Assembly (NCBI GenBank): GCA_018873245.2
Contig: JAEMBT020000008.1
Coordinates: forward strand, 13,627,172-13,691,171
Origin: Archegozetes longisetosus
Taxonomy: Eukaryota > Arthropoda > Arachnida > Sarcoptiformes > Trhypochthoniidae
DNA: 64,000 bases
Direction: 5' to 3'
Part shown: positions 10,581-23,639 of the stretch, one piece after another
Position numbering within the stretch: position 1 is the stretch's first letter
Layout of the letters: each line of letters opens with the position of its first letter
Program-made: the position numbers and the translations under genes
The notes under the pieces: model-generated
The model's database searches: none
Seen by the model: the letters and a program-made list of their open reading frames with translations, nothing else
Told to the model about the DNA's origin: nothing

Positions 10581-11834
10581 AAAAGGTTTACTAAACAAAA
10601 ATATGCGATTTTAAAACTATAAGAATATTCTTGGCTTCAAGTTTCTATGAATTATTGGAGGAGTTTTATTGTACATACATATTATACATACATATTGTAT
10701 ATGTATAATCAACATTTCCGAGTATTTAAATCAATAGTATACTCACAAAAAACAATTAATTGGTTTAATTACTTACGAAAACATTTTATGGATATTTTAA
10801 TTAGAATTTTTTATGACACATGGTTGTTGAAGATCTTTTGCCGGTATACTGGAGAAAAGAATGGCTACAGATAGAAATTTAGCGCAAATTTTATTTGAAA
10901 ATGTATAAAAAAGGTGCTAATACATATAATTTTAAACTTAGTATGACCGCCATTCGCGTTGCGCACAGCTTCTAGTCGTTCTGGAAAGAGGCGACAGGTT
11001 TGAATAATTCAGTTTCATTTTTTAAGTGATTTCAACATATTAATCACATGGCTTTTCAAAGTTTCATAAGAAAATTTGTGTGAACCAGTCTATGAAAGCT
11101 ATTCTTTATAAGTTTACACTAAATACGAGTGATTCATTGAATTAAAAGTAAATTCTAATATAAGAAATACTAACATTGATTGAGGTGGCCAAATGTGGCG
11201 AAACATATGAGCACCACATTTTAACAATTAAAATGTCTGTGTCAGAATCAGTTTGGGGCAAGCTGACCCACAGTATAAATGCGGCAGAGCATAACTCGTA
11301 CATATTTATATTAAAGAGGAATCATCCAGCCCAGGAAATCAACCTGGGAACTTCCCCATGGATCAAACCTCAATGTGATGGGGAAGAGACAACAGCATAG
11401 CTGTCTAACAGATTCAATATAAGCATAACGATATATATCGCAGCTCATATGTATCTATCAATTTAAAGTAGAACAGAAAAGTTGGCGTAAATAAGGTAAT
11501 ACCAGTGGTAGTGGGTGAATATTATTTGAGTTAAAGATTAAACCCTACCCCCTGGATGCAATTTTTCAAAAATGGGCGGAACCTAGTGGGACCGCCCCAA
11601 TCGACTCTACTCATCATGCTTGCCACGCCCTTATAGGGGTTGACCATCTTATATTGCGCTATATCTGACTACCTCAACCCAAACTTTAAAATGTCAATAA
11701 ACCGATCATCTATGCATCTATTTAAGTAAAATGTTAATTTTTATTAAAATGTTTACAATTTGTCCATCTTCATTGTTTTCTAAAACTTAATTTTGCTATT
11801 ACATTTAGAATAACTCCAACAGACAACACTCGTT
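10581..11834. other. Intergenic stretch, no gene recognised
   Basis: AT-rich DNA with a (TA/CA)-type simple stretch near 10670-10710, and one 74-codon open frame at 11176-11400 without recognisable similarity or codon evidence. 11560-11650 contains CCACGCCC and CCGCCCC motifs like those in the fold-back elements. The 3' end of the GTPase gene lies at 11835. Confidence 0.6.
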
Positions 11835-14800
11835 TCATTTTCTAAATAGATTTCTCAAATAGCCCTTATTCTTCTTTGAAGAATTATTAGAGCCAGACGA
11901 ATCTAATGAAAAATTATTCATTATTTGATCTCCCTTTCCACGATAGTTAGCTGTCGAAGAAGCTGAACCTCTTTGATTAGATGATAAGTCATTAGCTAAC
12001 TTTATTAGTTTGGCGATTTCATCTTCAGCATTTTTGCGTAAATCGGTGTTTTTTATCATTCTAGCCTCTTGTTTCATATTTTCAATATTGGCATGCAGTT
12101 CGTCAACAAAGTTAAATCTCGAACAAATTTTACTCAAGTCATAGCAGAGTTGATGTATTTGATTATATTTTTGATCAGCTGCAGCTTGAAGATTATTAAG
12201 TGCTGATTGAAAATTATTAGCATCTGAACTGAATTTATTGAAATCTTGATCAGCCATATCGTACTGAGCCTTAATGTCTTCCAGGACTTTCTCTATAGTC
12301 TCTGTCTTCTCTTCTAATTCTATCATATCGTGAAAATGACTGAAAAATAGAAATGACATAAATATATAAAATTAAATATTCGATAAGATATACCTTTCAG
12401 GTCCACATCCGCATACTGTACACGTCGAACCACCTCCCATACATGCACAACAAGAGAAATAATTACTTCCTGATTGTTCGTTAAATTCAAGTCCACAATC
12501 TTGATGGCACACAATATCTTGAAGCATATGTGTAGTACAAACAGTGCTGTGGTAATCAGCAGGAACAATCTTTTTTAATGTAATAGATTCAGTTTGCTTA
12601 AAATTTGCAAATGAACTTTTCTTGTCTCCAGTTATCTGCATTGCTTTCTGGGCAGCTTCGAGACTATCTTGAACTTTTTGTATACTAGCAATATCGAGAG
12701 ATATTGTTGCAATTTCGGATTTTAGTTTGTTTCTTAAATCTTTCATTGTTTTAAAAGCTTCTGTTGAAGTATTCGCCATTCCTGTTATTTGTTGCAACAG
12801 TTTGTCAAATGTTCGATTTGATTGTTTCCACTTCAATTGAAGTTCTTCATAAGCATCTTCGTCATCTTTCCAAGTTCTTGGATCAGAACAAAAAGCTTGA
12901 TTATCCATATAAAAGATGGCCTATGAACATAAACACATTTTTACTCTTTTAAGTAAACCAATATTTTTTTTATTTAGAGCCTCATCTAATCGTTTCTGTA
13001 AAATTTTCAAAATTATTATTAACTGCGAATTGTTTTATAAAAAATTTAACCCAAAATATTAACGATTTATATTTCAATTGAAAATTTTGGATACTTTTGG
13101 TTCTGAAATTTCATTAGCAAATGCATCTTCAGAAAAGCATGCGCTATTTTTTGAACATTTAGTCAAAACCAGTAGAAGATTGCTATCAATAAGAACATCA
13201 GGAAGATTATTTGCCAAGCGAACCAATGTGTTCCTTATGGAAGGAGTAACTCTAGCTTCTGTACCATTAGCAATCACTATCAAAGCTGATATTGATCCAA
13301 CAGTAATAGCCGTATTGATAATTTCTTGAATATTTTCATCGTCTTGTTTTGTGCCATTTGTATCACTCAGACCAGGCGTATCGATAAATATGAATTTCAA
13401 TGCAGAATTTTGTGGATGAGTGAATGAGTAATTATGACATTTTGTTGTCTTACTTTTAGTCACATCATCCAAAGCAGCTTCAGAATGAGCACTCGAAAAA
13501 TCTGAAAATTTTTTCTTAGTAAACTGAAAATATTTATCTTAAATCTTACTTTTTTCAGTTGCTCTGATATATTTGGTCGGAATTACAACTTTCGGGTTTG
13601 ATAATGTACCACCAAGAAAATAGTTCGCCATAGTATTGATTAAAGTTGATTTGCCTGTTCCAGTTCCACCTAAAAGAATTATCTGAAATTCCCCACCCTT
13701 TTTACCCGAGAAGTCTATTGTTGATTCATTTGGTGAAGGTTTCTTATTGCTGAGGACCTTTCTTGAATCATAAGTTTGGTAATTGCTTCTCGAGTCATAA
13801 ATATCGTAATTGGGAATTTTACGTTGAATCTCTTTCTGCCAATTAGAGACTTTGCTATTGACACGATAATCCTCATTATTAGCCACAACTACTTCAGTCT
13901 TCCGATTTACAGCAAGAAGTTCAGACTTTTGTTTTTCTAATATCTTAATCATTTTTTTCTCCAATCGAGACTCTAGCTGTGAAATATCATTTTTCTTTTC
14001 TGTCAGTTTTTCAGTTGGTTTTTCTTCAATTATTTTATCTTTTTTGTTACGTTCAGTAATAATAGCTTCGATACGAGCAGAAAGTTTCTCATCAATATCG
14101 TCGAAGTAATAGTCTCGTTTAGTATTTTTATTGACATAACTATCGCCAAGTTTGGAGTCTAGTATTCTCTCGATCCGAGCCGTGATTTCTCTATTAAAAT
14201 CATCCTCGGATGTGAAATAAGTTTTATGGTCGGAAGAATTGTATCTTGAAGAGCGGTCAGATTCAAACTTTGATCCTCTTCTTAGTTTCGACTCCAAAAT
14301 TTCTCCGATTTTTTTTTCTAAATCGTATTGGTTTCTTGCATATCGATCTTGTATTCTACCTGAAAAAGAAATTACTATTGATTCAATTTGAAGCATCATA
14401 ATATAGATATTTTACATTGTATTTTTAGAATTAAATCTTTACCTCTAGCCCTTGAATTCGATCTACGGTCAGGTATTTGTCTCAGGTTTCTATTAGAGCT
14501 GGCAAAAGCATCTTTGTTATATCTATAATCATCCAGACTCTCGTAAATTGAATTATTATCATCATAAATTGACTGATATTCATGGACTGATTCTGCAGTA
14601 TTATTCTGATAAATTCCTCCATTCAGATTCAAATTTGGTTGTGAGTTGAATTTCTCAATTGTTTCTTTTACTGGACTTACTCTGTTGATGTCAACAGCAT
14701 TACTTGATAAATTGTTTCCAAAGTTTCTGAAAGGGTTGGTTTGTATGTTGTAATAACTATCTTCACTCAATTTCAAATTTGCCATTTTACTTTTAATCAA

Positions 14801-14986
14801 TAAATTCTTAGCTGGAAGCGGTGGTGGATCAGAGCTTTCGCCACACCCGTTGAAGTTACTACTGGGAATACTGTGATTCTGGAGGTTGTCTGATAGAAAA
14901 TTTCTAACATTAAATAAACTATGATCTTCTTCAATTGATCTATGATCACTTTTTGTGTGTTTATGCGAAAGATTATTCGACATCAT
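11835..14986 (-). CDS. AIG1/GIMAP-like GTPase with long N-terminal extension
   Basis: Five exons with GT-AG junctions, 14986-14443, 14359-13550, 13501-13095, 12920-12394 and 12339-11835, add to 2793 bases, exactly 931 codons. Residues 1-180 are low-complexity and polar. Residues 190-400 are charged with coiled-coil character. The P-loop GGTGTGKST lies near residue 410, the G3 motif DTPGLSDT near 490 and the G4-like TKCS near 565. FYMDNQAFCSDPRTW follows, as in AIG1-type proteins, then a cysteine-rich block (CTTHMLQDIVCHQDC…CCACMGGGSTCTVCGC) and a C-terminal coiled coil. AIG1/GIMAP GTPases are septin/TRAFAC-like and act at membranes or in immune signalling; the role here is unknown. Function by domain only. 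Confidence 0.85.
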
Positions 14987-16325
14987 GTATTTTACTACTG
15001 AAAATTTATTTAATGATTAACACAACAGCAATTGATAGACTATAACTTCAAGTCGTTAATGAATGAACAACTTAATAGTTATGCAGTATACTTTTTTTCA
15101 GTTTCTCATCTAGTTAACCTAACCAGAGCACGTAGGCATTTGATAATCTAGAATATTCTTATCTTTAGCCTTCAATTGAATGATAGCTAGTCGATAAAGG
15201 TATTCTTTAGAATTTAGTGCATTAAATTGAACCATCCTTCATTTTTCCAAAATGAATATTATTAAGTTTTTTTCATTTCTCTCAAAGAATTATTTTCGAT
15301 TATTTAATTAATCATTATCAATTATTAAATTATAATTTAATTATCAAATTTAATAACTCTATGGGCTGAAATCTCATAATTTTTTTGGATCCTGAAGATA
15401 TTAAAATTATTTTACTATTTCGCTTTTTATGCTAAAGTGACTTGATTTTTTATTTTCATAATTGTCTTGTTTAAAATTCAACAACGCATTATACTCTTTG
15501 ATATGTATTGCATTGGGTATTGAATTTTCATTTTAAATAAAAATGTCTAATTCTCAAATGGATAGTTATTGCTTATGACTTTAGATATTATAGTCAAATG
15601 CACAATACTGCCTTGAGCTACCCAAAAGTATTTCTTTGCAAGTTATTGTCCCAAAAAATATTCAATTATTAGACGGAAATTAGTTATTTATATTAATACT
15701 CAAATATTGACAAACTTGACTAATTTAGACTAAATGTACATCTAGCTGTTGCTAATACAGTATCTCCACAATGTTTTCACAATGTTAACATGTCCTTCAT
15801 CGTTCAGGACAGTCCTGCAAATCAGGTCTTGTGTCATGTGTCTTGCAAAGGTAATATACAGGACGCGTTTGTCCTGCATTTCATTAAACCTTAATATCGA
15901 AAGTTTTACTTTTATAAGATTTATTCTCTAAATACTATTTCAAGTGTTATATTGGTAAAGCCCTTTTGGACAAACGAACGAAATAGAATCGATATTTAGT
16001 TAAAGTAAATTATGTACAAAATTTAATTTTTCATTGTCCTGTTCTGAATTTCATAATTTTGTTAAAAAAATAATACTGCTTTACTTAACGCTGTAAAATT
16101 AGAATAAAAATATAAGTTTAGGCATAAATAAGCAAGAACTATTTAAAAAATGTATGAAAAACGTTTGAACATGTAAAAATTAACGTTGAGTTCAAGATAA
16201 AATTTTTAAAAATTTACAAGGAGGTACCCTTACATTTTTTGTCCTGCATTTTCGAAAAATACATGTGGTTACCCTAATGTTAACTGCTCCTTTACAATAT
16301 CTTATTTGATTAGTAAGTGAAGTAT
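14987..16325. other. Intergenic, upstream of the GTPase gene
   Basis: AT-rich sequence that should contain the GTPase promoter. The motif GTCCTGCA recurs near 15825, 15870 and 16240. A hAT-like end (GTGGTTACCCTA, inverse TAGGGTAACCAC) occurs at 16264-16275, but I could not find a matching left end. No coding evidence. Confidence 0.5.
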
Positions 16326-17998
16326 TGTGAAATATAAAAAATAGTGCTTTAGTTTCTATAATTGTTTGGTTAGTCATAAGAGATTAATCTTAATATATAA
16401 TAAAGTAGTTTAGTAGTACGCAACTTTCATCTGTAATGATCTTTGAGATCAAAGTACAAGAACATTTTCCACTTGAATGATAAATAATAGTATAAGTACT
16501 ATATACCTAAATTACAGAAAACACAAATACTTTTTTTTCAGATAAAATAACTATTGAGAGAACCAAAAACCATAAAAGGCAAGAGAAGTTGTGTAACGGG
16601 AGACAGATATAACATAAATCCTTAACTGTTAACTGTTATTCATTGTACATCAAAAATTACAATAAAATAATTATTAAGGAATAGAACTCTTTTATTTGAA
16701 GTATATACACCTGACGCAGAAATTAGGTTGACTCGCAAAATCTTTATAACTTTTGACTGGATGAACCGATTTTCAAAATATTGTGAGAGTGGTTTTTTAT
16801 ATAGCGAAATAACAACTCTGACTTTAACAATTAACAATCTTTATTAAAATATAAATTGAATGATAATACATAAAGATTTAAATGTATCGCACAGAGTCTA
16901 AGCTCTCTCGCACTCTCTTACTAACTCACTTAATTTCTACTCTATTACTCTCTCTTTTTATACTCTTCTGACTAATTAATGAAAGGATGTTTAAGAATAT
17001 TTTCGAGTTATAATTTTGAGAAAAGTTATTCCTAAAAAGGGATGTTCAAGCATTCCAGTATTAGATTCCCATAACAATTAATTTCCTATTGTAATTAAAT
17101 TAGAATAAGAATTTGCTTTTACAATTAGAGCGAACTAAACAAAACCTTTTATAGTCATAACGAAATAAGAGTTAAACTTTCATTCTCATAACAAATAGAA
17201 AGTTTACAAAACAAATTAAAATACTTTTTGTTTTAATATAACAATATTTTCACCAAATTAATCAAGAATAAATGTAATTTCTTAAAATATAATGTAAATG
17301 TGATTTAATTTCTTCAAACCACTATAACTTTTTTATCTTGCTGAATATTCAAATTTCCTTCAAATCATAGAAATTACATTTATTCTTCGTTAATTTGGTG
17401 AAAAAATTTTGAAAATTGGATTACAAAGTCAAAAGTTATAAAGATTTTGCGAGTCAACGTGGCAAGTGATTTGCAACAGAAATTATGTTGACTCGCAAAA
17501 TCTTTATAACTTTTGACTTTGTAATCCGATTTTCAAAATTCTTTCACCAAATTAACGAAGAATAAATTTAATTTCTATGATTTGAAGGAAATTTGAATAT
17601 TCAGCAAGATAAAAAAGTTATAGTGGTTTGAAAAAATTAAATCATATTTACATTATATTTTAAGAAATTACATTTATTCTTGATTAATTTGGTGAAAAAA
17701 TTTTGAAAATCGGTTCATCCAGTCAAAAGTTATAAAGATTTTGCGAGTCAACCTAATTTCTGCGTCAGGTGTATCTATATCATATTTATAATAAAGAGTA
17801 CGAAAAGGTGAGTATCAAACAAATTACTTTAAAAAATAAAGCATACTCTATCGAGTCCAACCTGGCTCTTAGATAGAGAATTAGGTAAAAGTAAATTGGA
17901 ACTCACATTGAGGTCCCTGATTTCAATTTACTCATTCCTAGAAACACACATTACATGAGAAATTCTATCGATCCCAAGTCACAAAAATAAACGTGACA
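16326..17998 (+). repeat. LTR of a Gypsy-type fossil, with an inserted element
   Basis: It begins TGTGAAATATAA and ends ATAAACGTGACA, the TG…CA form of LTRs. Without the insertion at 16708-17771 it is about 607 bp, and it matches the solo LTR at 59042-59695 (opposite strand) over its whole length. A primer-binding-site-like sequence follows. Divergence between the two copies by eye is of the order of 10-15 per cent, so it is old. Confidence 0.85.
16708..17771. mobile_element. TA-flanked inverted-repeat element with internal palindrome
   Basis: The ends are CACCTGACGCAGAAATTAGG and its exact inverse, with TA on both sides (16706-16707, 17772-17773), a Tc1/mariner-type insertion. Inside, 17252-17460 and 17480-17692 form a second inverted pair that again contains GTTGACTCGCAAAATC from the terminal repeat, as if two copies had been joined head to head. 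No transposase. It lies inside the LTR. Confidence 0.85.
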
Positions 17999-18000
17999 AT

Positions 18001-18022
18001 TTAGTGGAGGCGCCGGGTAGGC
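18001..18022 (+). other. Primer-binding-site-like sequence of the LTR fossil
   Basis: AGTGGAGGCGCCGGGTAGGC begins four bases after the LTR end. The position and the TGG start fit a tRNA primer site of Gypsy-type elements. The primer tRNA is not identified. Confidence 0.6.
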
Positions 18023-18391
18023 AAAAAGAACTGTTAGGTAGATAATGTAAGATCATGTAATGCAATTTATAGTATTGTAATGTATAATATAATGTTTAGC
18101 GTAGTTATAATAGCTTAGATGTCTTATTAATAAAGACAATTTGACTGTCTTCCTTATAAGTAATGTATGGATAAAAACCTCTATATTATTCTATATCGTT
18201 TACTTAACATTCAACTTGAAGCTTTATTTTTAATATTGTTTAATATCATTTGTTATTATATTCTTAATTCTATCTTTAATTAGAATTTCTGTAATAAAAA
18301 GCAGTCACGATAAAATCATTCTTCTTTAGTTGAAGTTCTATTGTAAAAATGAATAGAATTATATAAGTAATATTTTTTGTATGTTTAAGTA

Positions 18392-19058
18392 CCGGGCGTT
18401 TCATCTCAAATTTACGATTTTAATCGATCATAACTTTTGAACCAATAAAGATAGAGCCAAGCGGTTTTCACCTAAATTAACTTCGGACCTTGGGAAAACA
18501 GATGGCTGAAGACATCACTGCAGTGGCGCCCCCTATGTCACTGAAAAAATGCTTTTGCAAATGCTTCAGGTTTGCGATGAAAATGACCTTGAAAAATCTC
18601 AAGATCATTGCAGTTGATACCAAATAAGATGATGTTATCATCTAAGTTTCATGTTTATGAGTTATCATTTTCGAATTAACTAGGATAATGACAAGATTGA
18701 TATTTGAAAAGGAAAAAATTGCTTTTAAGTTGCTACTTTCAAACAGAAGTCAAACTTTGAATTGCTGCAACTTTTGACAATGATAACTTTAAAACATGAA
18801 ACTTGGAGAATAATAACATCACCAGATTTCCTATCAACTGCAGTGACCTTGATATTTTTTTAAGGTCATTTTCATAAAAAATCAGGCTTTTACAAAAGCC
18901 ATTTTTCAAAAACATAGAGGGCGCCACTAGGGTCACTTTTTCGATTATCTATTTTCCCAAGGTCCGAAGTTAATTTAGGTGAAAACCGCTTGGCTCTATC
19001 TTTATTGGTTCAAAAGTTATGATCGATTAAAATCGTAAACTTGAGATGAAACGCCCGG
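18392..19058. mobile_element. Palindromic MITE with TA duplication
   Basis: The ends CCGGGCGTTTCATCTCAA and inverse are bounded by TA at 18390-18391 and 19059-19060. The first 120 bp of each arm are almost identical and pairing continues, with more differences, to the centre near 18720. Both arms contain the GGCGCCCCC/GGGCGCC block. It is non-coding; Tc1/mariner superfamily by target site. Confidence 0.85.
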
Positions 19059-19199
19059 TATAAGCTGTTAAAACTCTTCTACATTACATGACTTAAGACA
19101 TAAAACACTTGCTGGAAGTCATGGTTTACAAATTAATAGAATAAGAACAGGTCTAATTTTCAGCAATGAATGGTCGCATATTATAAAAATAAAATGGCA

Positions 19200-21164
19200 C
19201 CAAAAACAAATTCCTTGTAGAATTTATGCACATCCCGCTGATAATCCTTCATTACTAAGATATAGAAATGCTAGTCTAGCACCACTAACAAAATAGTAAC
19301 TTGAGAGTATTTTATATGAAATGTGTGACAAAATAAATACTGGAATTCAAATACTAGTAAATTCAATAAATAATTTGCATAAAACTATTGCATTAGAAGT
19401 AAAATACAAGTATATTTCAAGACATGAGAGGTCTTATACTAAAGCAAAAAGAACAATTTTACCATTCGTTGGTCAAATAATTCTCAATTCTCAAATAATT
19501 GTTTGGTAGTGGCACTGTAAAGATGAAAATAAAATAATGAAAGACGTAGAAAGTTAATGAATATGATTTCAATACTAAGAAATGTAACTGCGACACTTGC
19601 TCATAGTTTTGTTGGTATGTCAGAATTAATTTATTCTAGGAGTAAACAGATTTCCAAAGCAATGTCAATCTTAGGAGAACATGTTAGTAATGTTGATAAA
19701 CAAATTGATTTATTATGGGAGAGTGTGAATAATCTTTATTTAAATGATCATTATGCAATTCAAGCATCGTTTAATATGATAGATGCAATATCTGCCTCGG
19801 TGTCAGCAATATATAATGTAACTTTGTTGTCTAACAGTTTTGCAAATCGGGAGAAGGTTATTTTATAATTAAGAAATGGGTACTTACCGTTTAATATAAT
19901 CCCATGGCCGGTCTTAAGAAAATCTTAACTGAATAGATAGATCAGTCAAGCCGATGTATGAATTAGGCATTGATTTAGAGAATTGGAAAAGATATTATAT
20001 TTTGAAGTTAGTAACTGTATCAATTTCCGCAGAAGACGCATATTTGAAACTATCTGTAACACTTAAAAAATTAAATAAAGATATTGAATTTGATTTGTAT
20101 TCTCCAGTTTCATCACCTATTCCTTGCCATTCAAAAATTTGCGATTACTATGGAAAAATGAGTATTCATAGTGAATATATAAAATTAAAAATTAGTGACA
20201 AAATTTGGTTAGTTAGAAAAAATGATATGGATTTAGTCTATGAAATAGGTTTGTTTAATCTTAACTGCGTACCTATTGCCGCTTATCAATTATGTTATAC
20301 TTTTGATTCAAGTTCTCTTAGAGATATAGATAGCTGTGATAAATCTTTACGGATTTGAGAACAAGTTGACATACCAAAATTTTGCGACTTGAGTTAGTTC
20401 AATCAGTACATTACAGACCGATAAAACTTTCAGACGAGTCATCTCATACATAAAGAAATAGTTCATAATTATACAATATTTTGCGAAAATAAAATGCCAA
20501 TCATATATTAAGAAAGAATTGGACTGAACTTGTAGTAATCCCAGAAAATTGTTATCAACAGATATTATGATTCAAGGTCCTCCCCATTCTTATAATAATG
20601 AAAATTTAATGAAAATTAAAACTTCAAAATTTTTATTTAATACTATGACAGTAACATACTTTAATACTTCCATAGAAACAGCAAATTATGAGATTTAAAT
20701 TTAATATAACTGACTTTAAATCAATGATAAGTGCCGACAATTCATTATTGACAACAGTAACAGGATATCTTTTTCACTCAAATGAGTATTTGAGCAATTC
20801 ATTTTATAAGTTAAGTGACTTTCATAAAATGAGTAGTTTTAACTTCTCAATAGTATTAATAGTCTCAATATTTGGAAAAGTTTCATCTTATTTTGTTGAT
20901 TTTGTGATGCTTGTAAGTCTTATCAGAGAAAATCGTTGGTTTTCAGTAATTAAGGCTAGTGTATCAGTAAATAGAGTGACAGCAAACTCAATATTCTCAT
21001 ATGAGGAGCTTACTGACATTCAAATATTAAATAACTTAATTGATATCATATTTGCTATTTTGTTCGTCATTTTTATAGTAGTTATAATAAGAAGTAAACA
21101 AATAAAGTCTAAAATTATATCTTTTCATAAAGAGAGAGTTGATGCTGAGCACAATCGTGACTAG
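19200..21164 (+). pseudogene. Envelope-like fossil of an errantivirus/Gypsy-type element
   Basis: The open stretches at 19321-19509, 19557-19868, 19954-20358 and 20688-21164 share one strand. The first holds a basic KAKR site followed by a hydrophobic ILPFVGQ segment, the arrangement of an F-type fusion protein cleavage site. The last ends in a strongly hydrophobic membrane span followed by a short basic tail. This matches the layout of envelope proteins of errantiviruses. It is broken, with about four interruptions. Family assignment is moderate and rests on layout, not on a full alignment. Confidence 0.5.
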
Positions 21165-21239
21165 TATTTTTTAATTAATCGTACTTTCAAAAGCACACTC
21201 AAACAATATATAACAATTGAACCTAATATGTATTCATGA

Positions 21240-23128
21240 AGTAAATGAGAGACTGAAACGGAATATTTTAGAACCTAGAAATATAGCCGTTGAGAGATTG
21301 AGAACTGCACAAAATAATCAGAAGGATTATTATTATAGAAATTGTAGATTCCACGAATATAAAAATTGAGGATTTGGTACTAGCCCATTATCCTGTGCGT
21401 AAGAAGGGAAAGTTAAGTAAATTTGAACACGAATATTTTGGACCATTTGAAATAATAAAACGTGGGTTGGAGGGGAGGGATCGGGGAGTCTAAATTTTTA
21501 AAATAAGATTTTGTACACCTATATATTATTAATTAGCATAACTTAAGGAGTAAAAAAGTCGCTGGCCACGCCCCTCCCGGACCGACTTGAAACCACGTCC
21601 ACCAAAAAATTTAGCCACGCTAACAAAAGATTATTTCATTTGAATCCTTATGACACACAGATTCAACATGTATAACACTTATATTGAAATTCATTTAGGG
21701 GACGGAGCTATAATTGATTAAAGTTTAATTTTGCAACTTTTTAAAAATTAATATCTCAAGAGTGGGAGGTGTAAATATATTGGAGGTTTTACTAAGATCT
21801 TCCAAATATCACTAATTATAACATACTATGAAATCAAGGTCATAAAAGATTAACGAAATGTTTTAGTTAACATAACATCACCGCTGGACCATAGCAAACG
21901 TGGACGGATATGTTCCCGACGTGGTAGACGCATAAACTATACCTCGTTGGACTCGTCTCCCAGTTATATATAATAACTGGGAGACGATACTTGAAATCTT
22001 TTTAATCTTATTTTAACAGAATTTTTAAGTTTATTTAGTTTTATGGTCAATAAGATCATAAAAAGGCTCAGAATCGAAGATTGTTTCTCGAACTTTCGTG
22101 TTGACTTCGAATATGGTCTCAATCAACTCGTATGGTCGAGACGAGTCCAACGAGGTATAATTTATGCGTCTACCACGTCGGGAACATATCCGTCCACGTT
22201 TGCTATAGTCCAGGGATGATGTTATGTTAACTAAAACATGTCGTTGATCTTGTATGACCTTGATTTCATAGTATGTTATAATTAGTGATATTTGGAAGAT
22301 CTTAGTAAAACCTCCAATATATTTGCACCTCCCACTCTTGAGATATTAATTTTTAAAAAGTTGCAAAATTAAACTTTAATCAATTATAGCTCTGTCCCCT
22401 AAATGAATTTCAATATAAGTGTTATACATGTTGAATCTGTGTGTCATAAGGATTCAAATGAAATAATTTTTTGGTGGGCGTGGTTTCAAGTCGATTCTAG
22501 AGGAGCGTGGCCAGCGACTTTTTTACTCCTTAAGTTATGCTAATTAATAACATATAGGTGTACAAAATCTTATTTTAAAAATTTAGACTCCCCGAATCCC
22601 TTCCCTTCAACCAAAAACGTGTAGGAGAAAATGATTATGAAATTATTGAAATAGATCCAAAGCGTAGAAAAAGACATGATGTTATTCATGTAAATAGATT
22701 AAAACCTTTCCATTCGTAAACTTCAGAAATTCAATCTCCTGGAGTTTTCATTGACGATGACGATTCTGCCTTTGTTAATGATAGTTTAAATTTGCACAAT
22801 AGCATTTCTGCTTCATCAGATCAAACAATAATAGACGTCGAAAACCAAAATCAGAGCTCATTGATCGATGATGAAACAGAAATTATAACTATAGAGAAGA
22901 CATAGATAATGTTTCTTCTGCCATGAATAATAATGTCGCAAATGAGACCGAAATAATTGATTCGGATCATTCGAATATTCAAACTATGAAGGGGAGTAAT
23001 AGTTGTGAATTAGATGCAGAAGATAGTCTGCATAGTGGATCTTTTGGTCATCAAGACGTTGATAATCATAGGGATTTACCGGTTGTTCAAACGAGATATG
23101 GGAGAATAGTTAAACCAGTAGATAGATA
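21240..23128 (+). pseudogene. Gypsy-type pol tail (integrase C-terminus), fossil
   Basis: The part before 21464 shows KLSKFEHEYFGPFEIIKR, the GPY/F-like module of Gypsy integrases. The part after 22622 includes HDVIHVNRLKPFHS and, near 23090, TRYGRIVKPVDR, the usual ends of such polyproteins. A fold-back element sits inside it. It is broken, with about three or four interruptions besides the insertion. Its position after the envelope-like piece is the reverse of the normal order. Confidence 0.75.
21465..22612. mobile_element. Fold-back element inserted in the integrase fossil
   Basis: The ends GGTTGGAGGGGAGGG and inverse are flanked by aaaacgtg at 21457-21464 and 22614-22621 (8-bp duplication, one extra base at the right). 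The arms of about 500 bp pair nearly perfectly and include GGCCACGCCCCTCC-type sequence. The centre contains an inverted repeat around TATAACTGGGAGACGA. No coding potential. Confidence 0.85.
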
Positions 23129-23129
23129 A

Positions 23130-23639
23130 ACTAGTTGATAATTTACATTTAGAAGTTTAGTATATAAATGTATATATGCATAAGAATGATAGTTATGTTA
23201 ATTATAACTAAAGTGTTTACAATTTGATATAAATTACAGCTTGAAAATGTAAACTTACAGTATTGCACCAACAGTAGCACTTAATTAATTAGCGCAAAAA
23301 AAACTTGATTATCCATATTACAACGAATATACTATTCGTTGAAGTGAACACTGTTTTTCATGTCTGTGAATTAACTGTTAATGCGAATAACCAGAATTAT
23401 TTTATGAGATCAATTAACAAATAGGAAAGGAAAGCTAAATGAGAAAGTGCATCAAAGATTTGCGAACTTTTAGGATTAAACTTTATTAAATCAGTCAAAA
23501 ATAATAACATTAGAATAGTGAACATTAATTTATTGAAGCTAAAACTTGAAGAAAAGAATTTTTCTCAACCAATAATATTGAAAAAAAAGAACAAAAATGA
23601 ACGTTCAGTGTATATAAATAACGGGTATACTTTAGAATA
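23130..23639. other. AT-rich stretch, nothing recognised
   Basis: Follows the pol tail. No second LTR of the 16-kb family and no reading frame of note. Confidence 0.5.

Noticed and set aside
10900-11060. Segment with CGCCATTCGCGTTGCGCACAG, possible transposase remnant
   Set aside because: No reading frame or terminal repeats; similarity too vague to name a family.
11176-11400. 74-codon frame as a gene
   Set aside because: No recognised motif, signal or neighbouring splice structure. Length is within chance for this sequence.
15749-16275. Possible hAT MITE with end TAGGGTAACCAC (inverse at 16264-16275)
   Set aside because: No matching left end or target duplication found.
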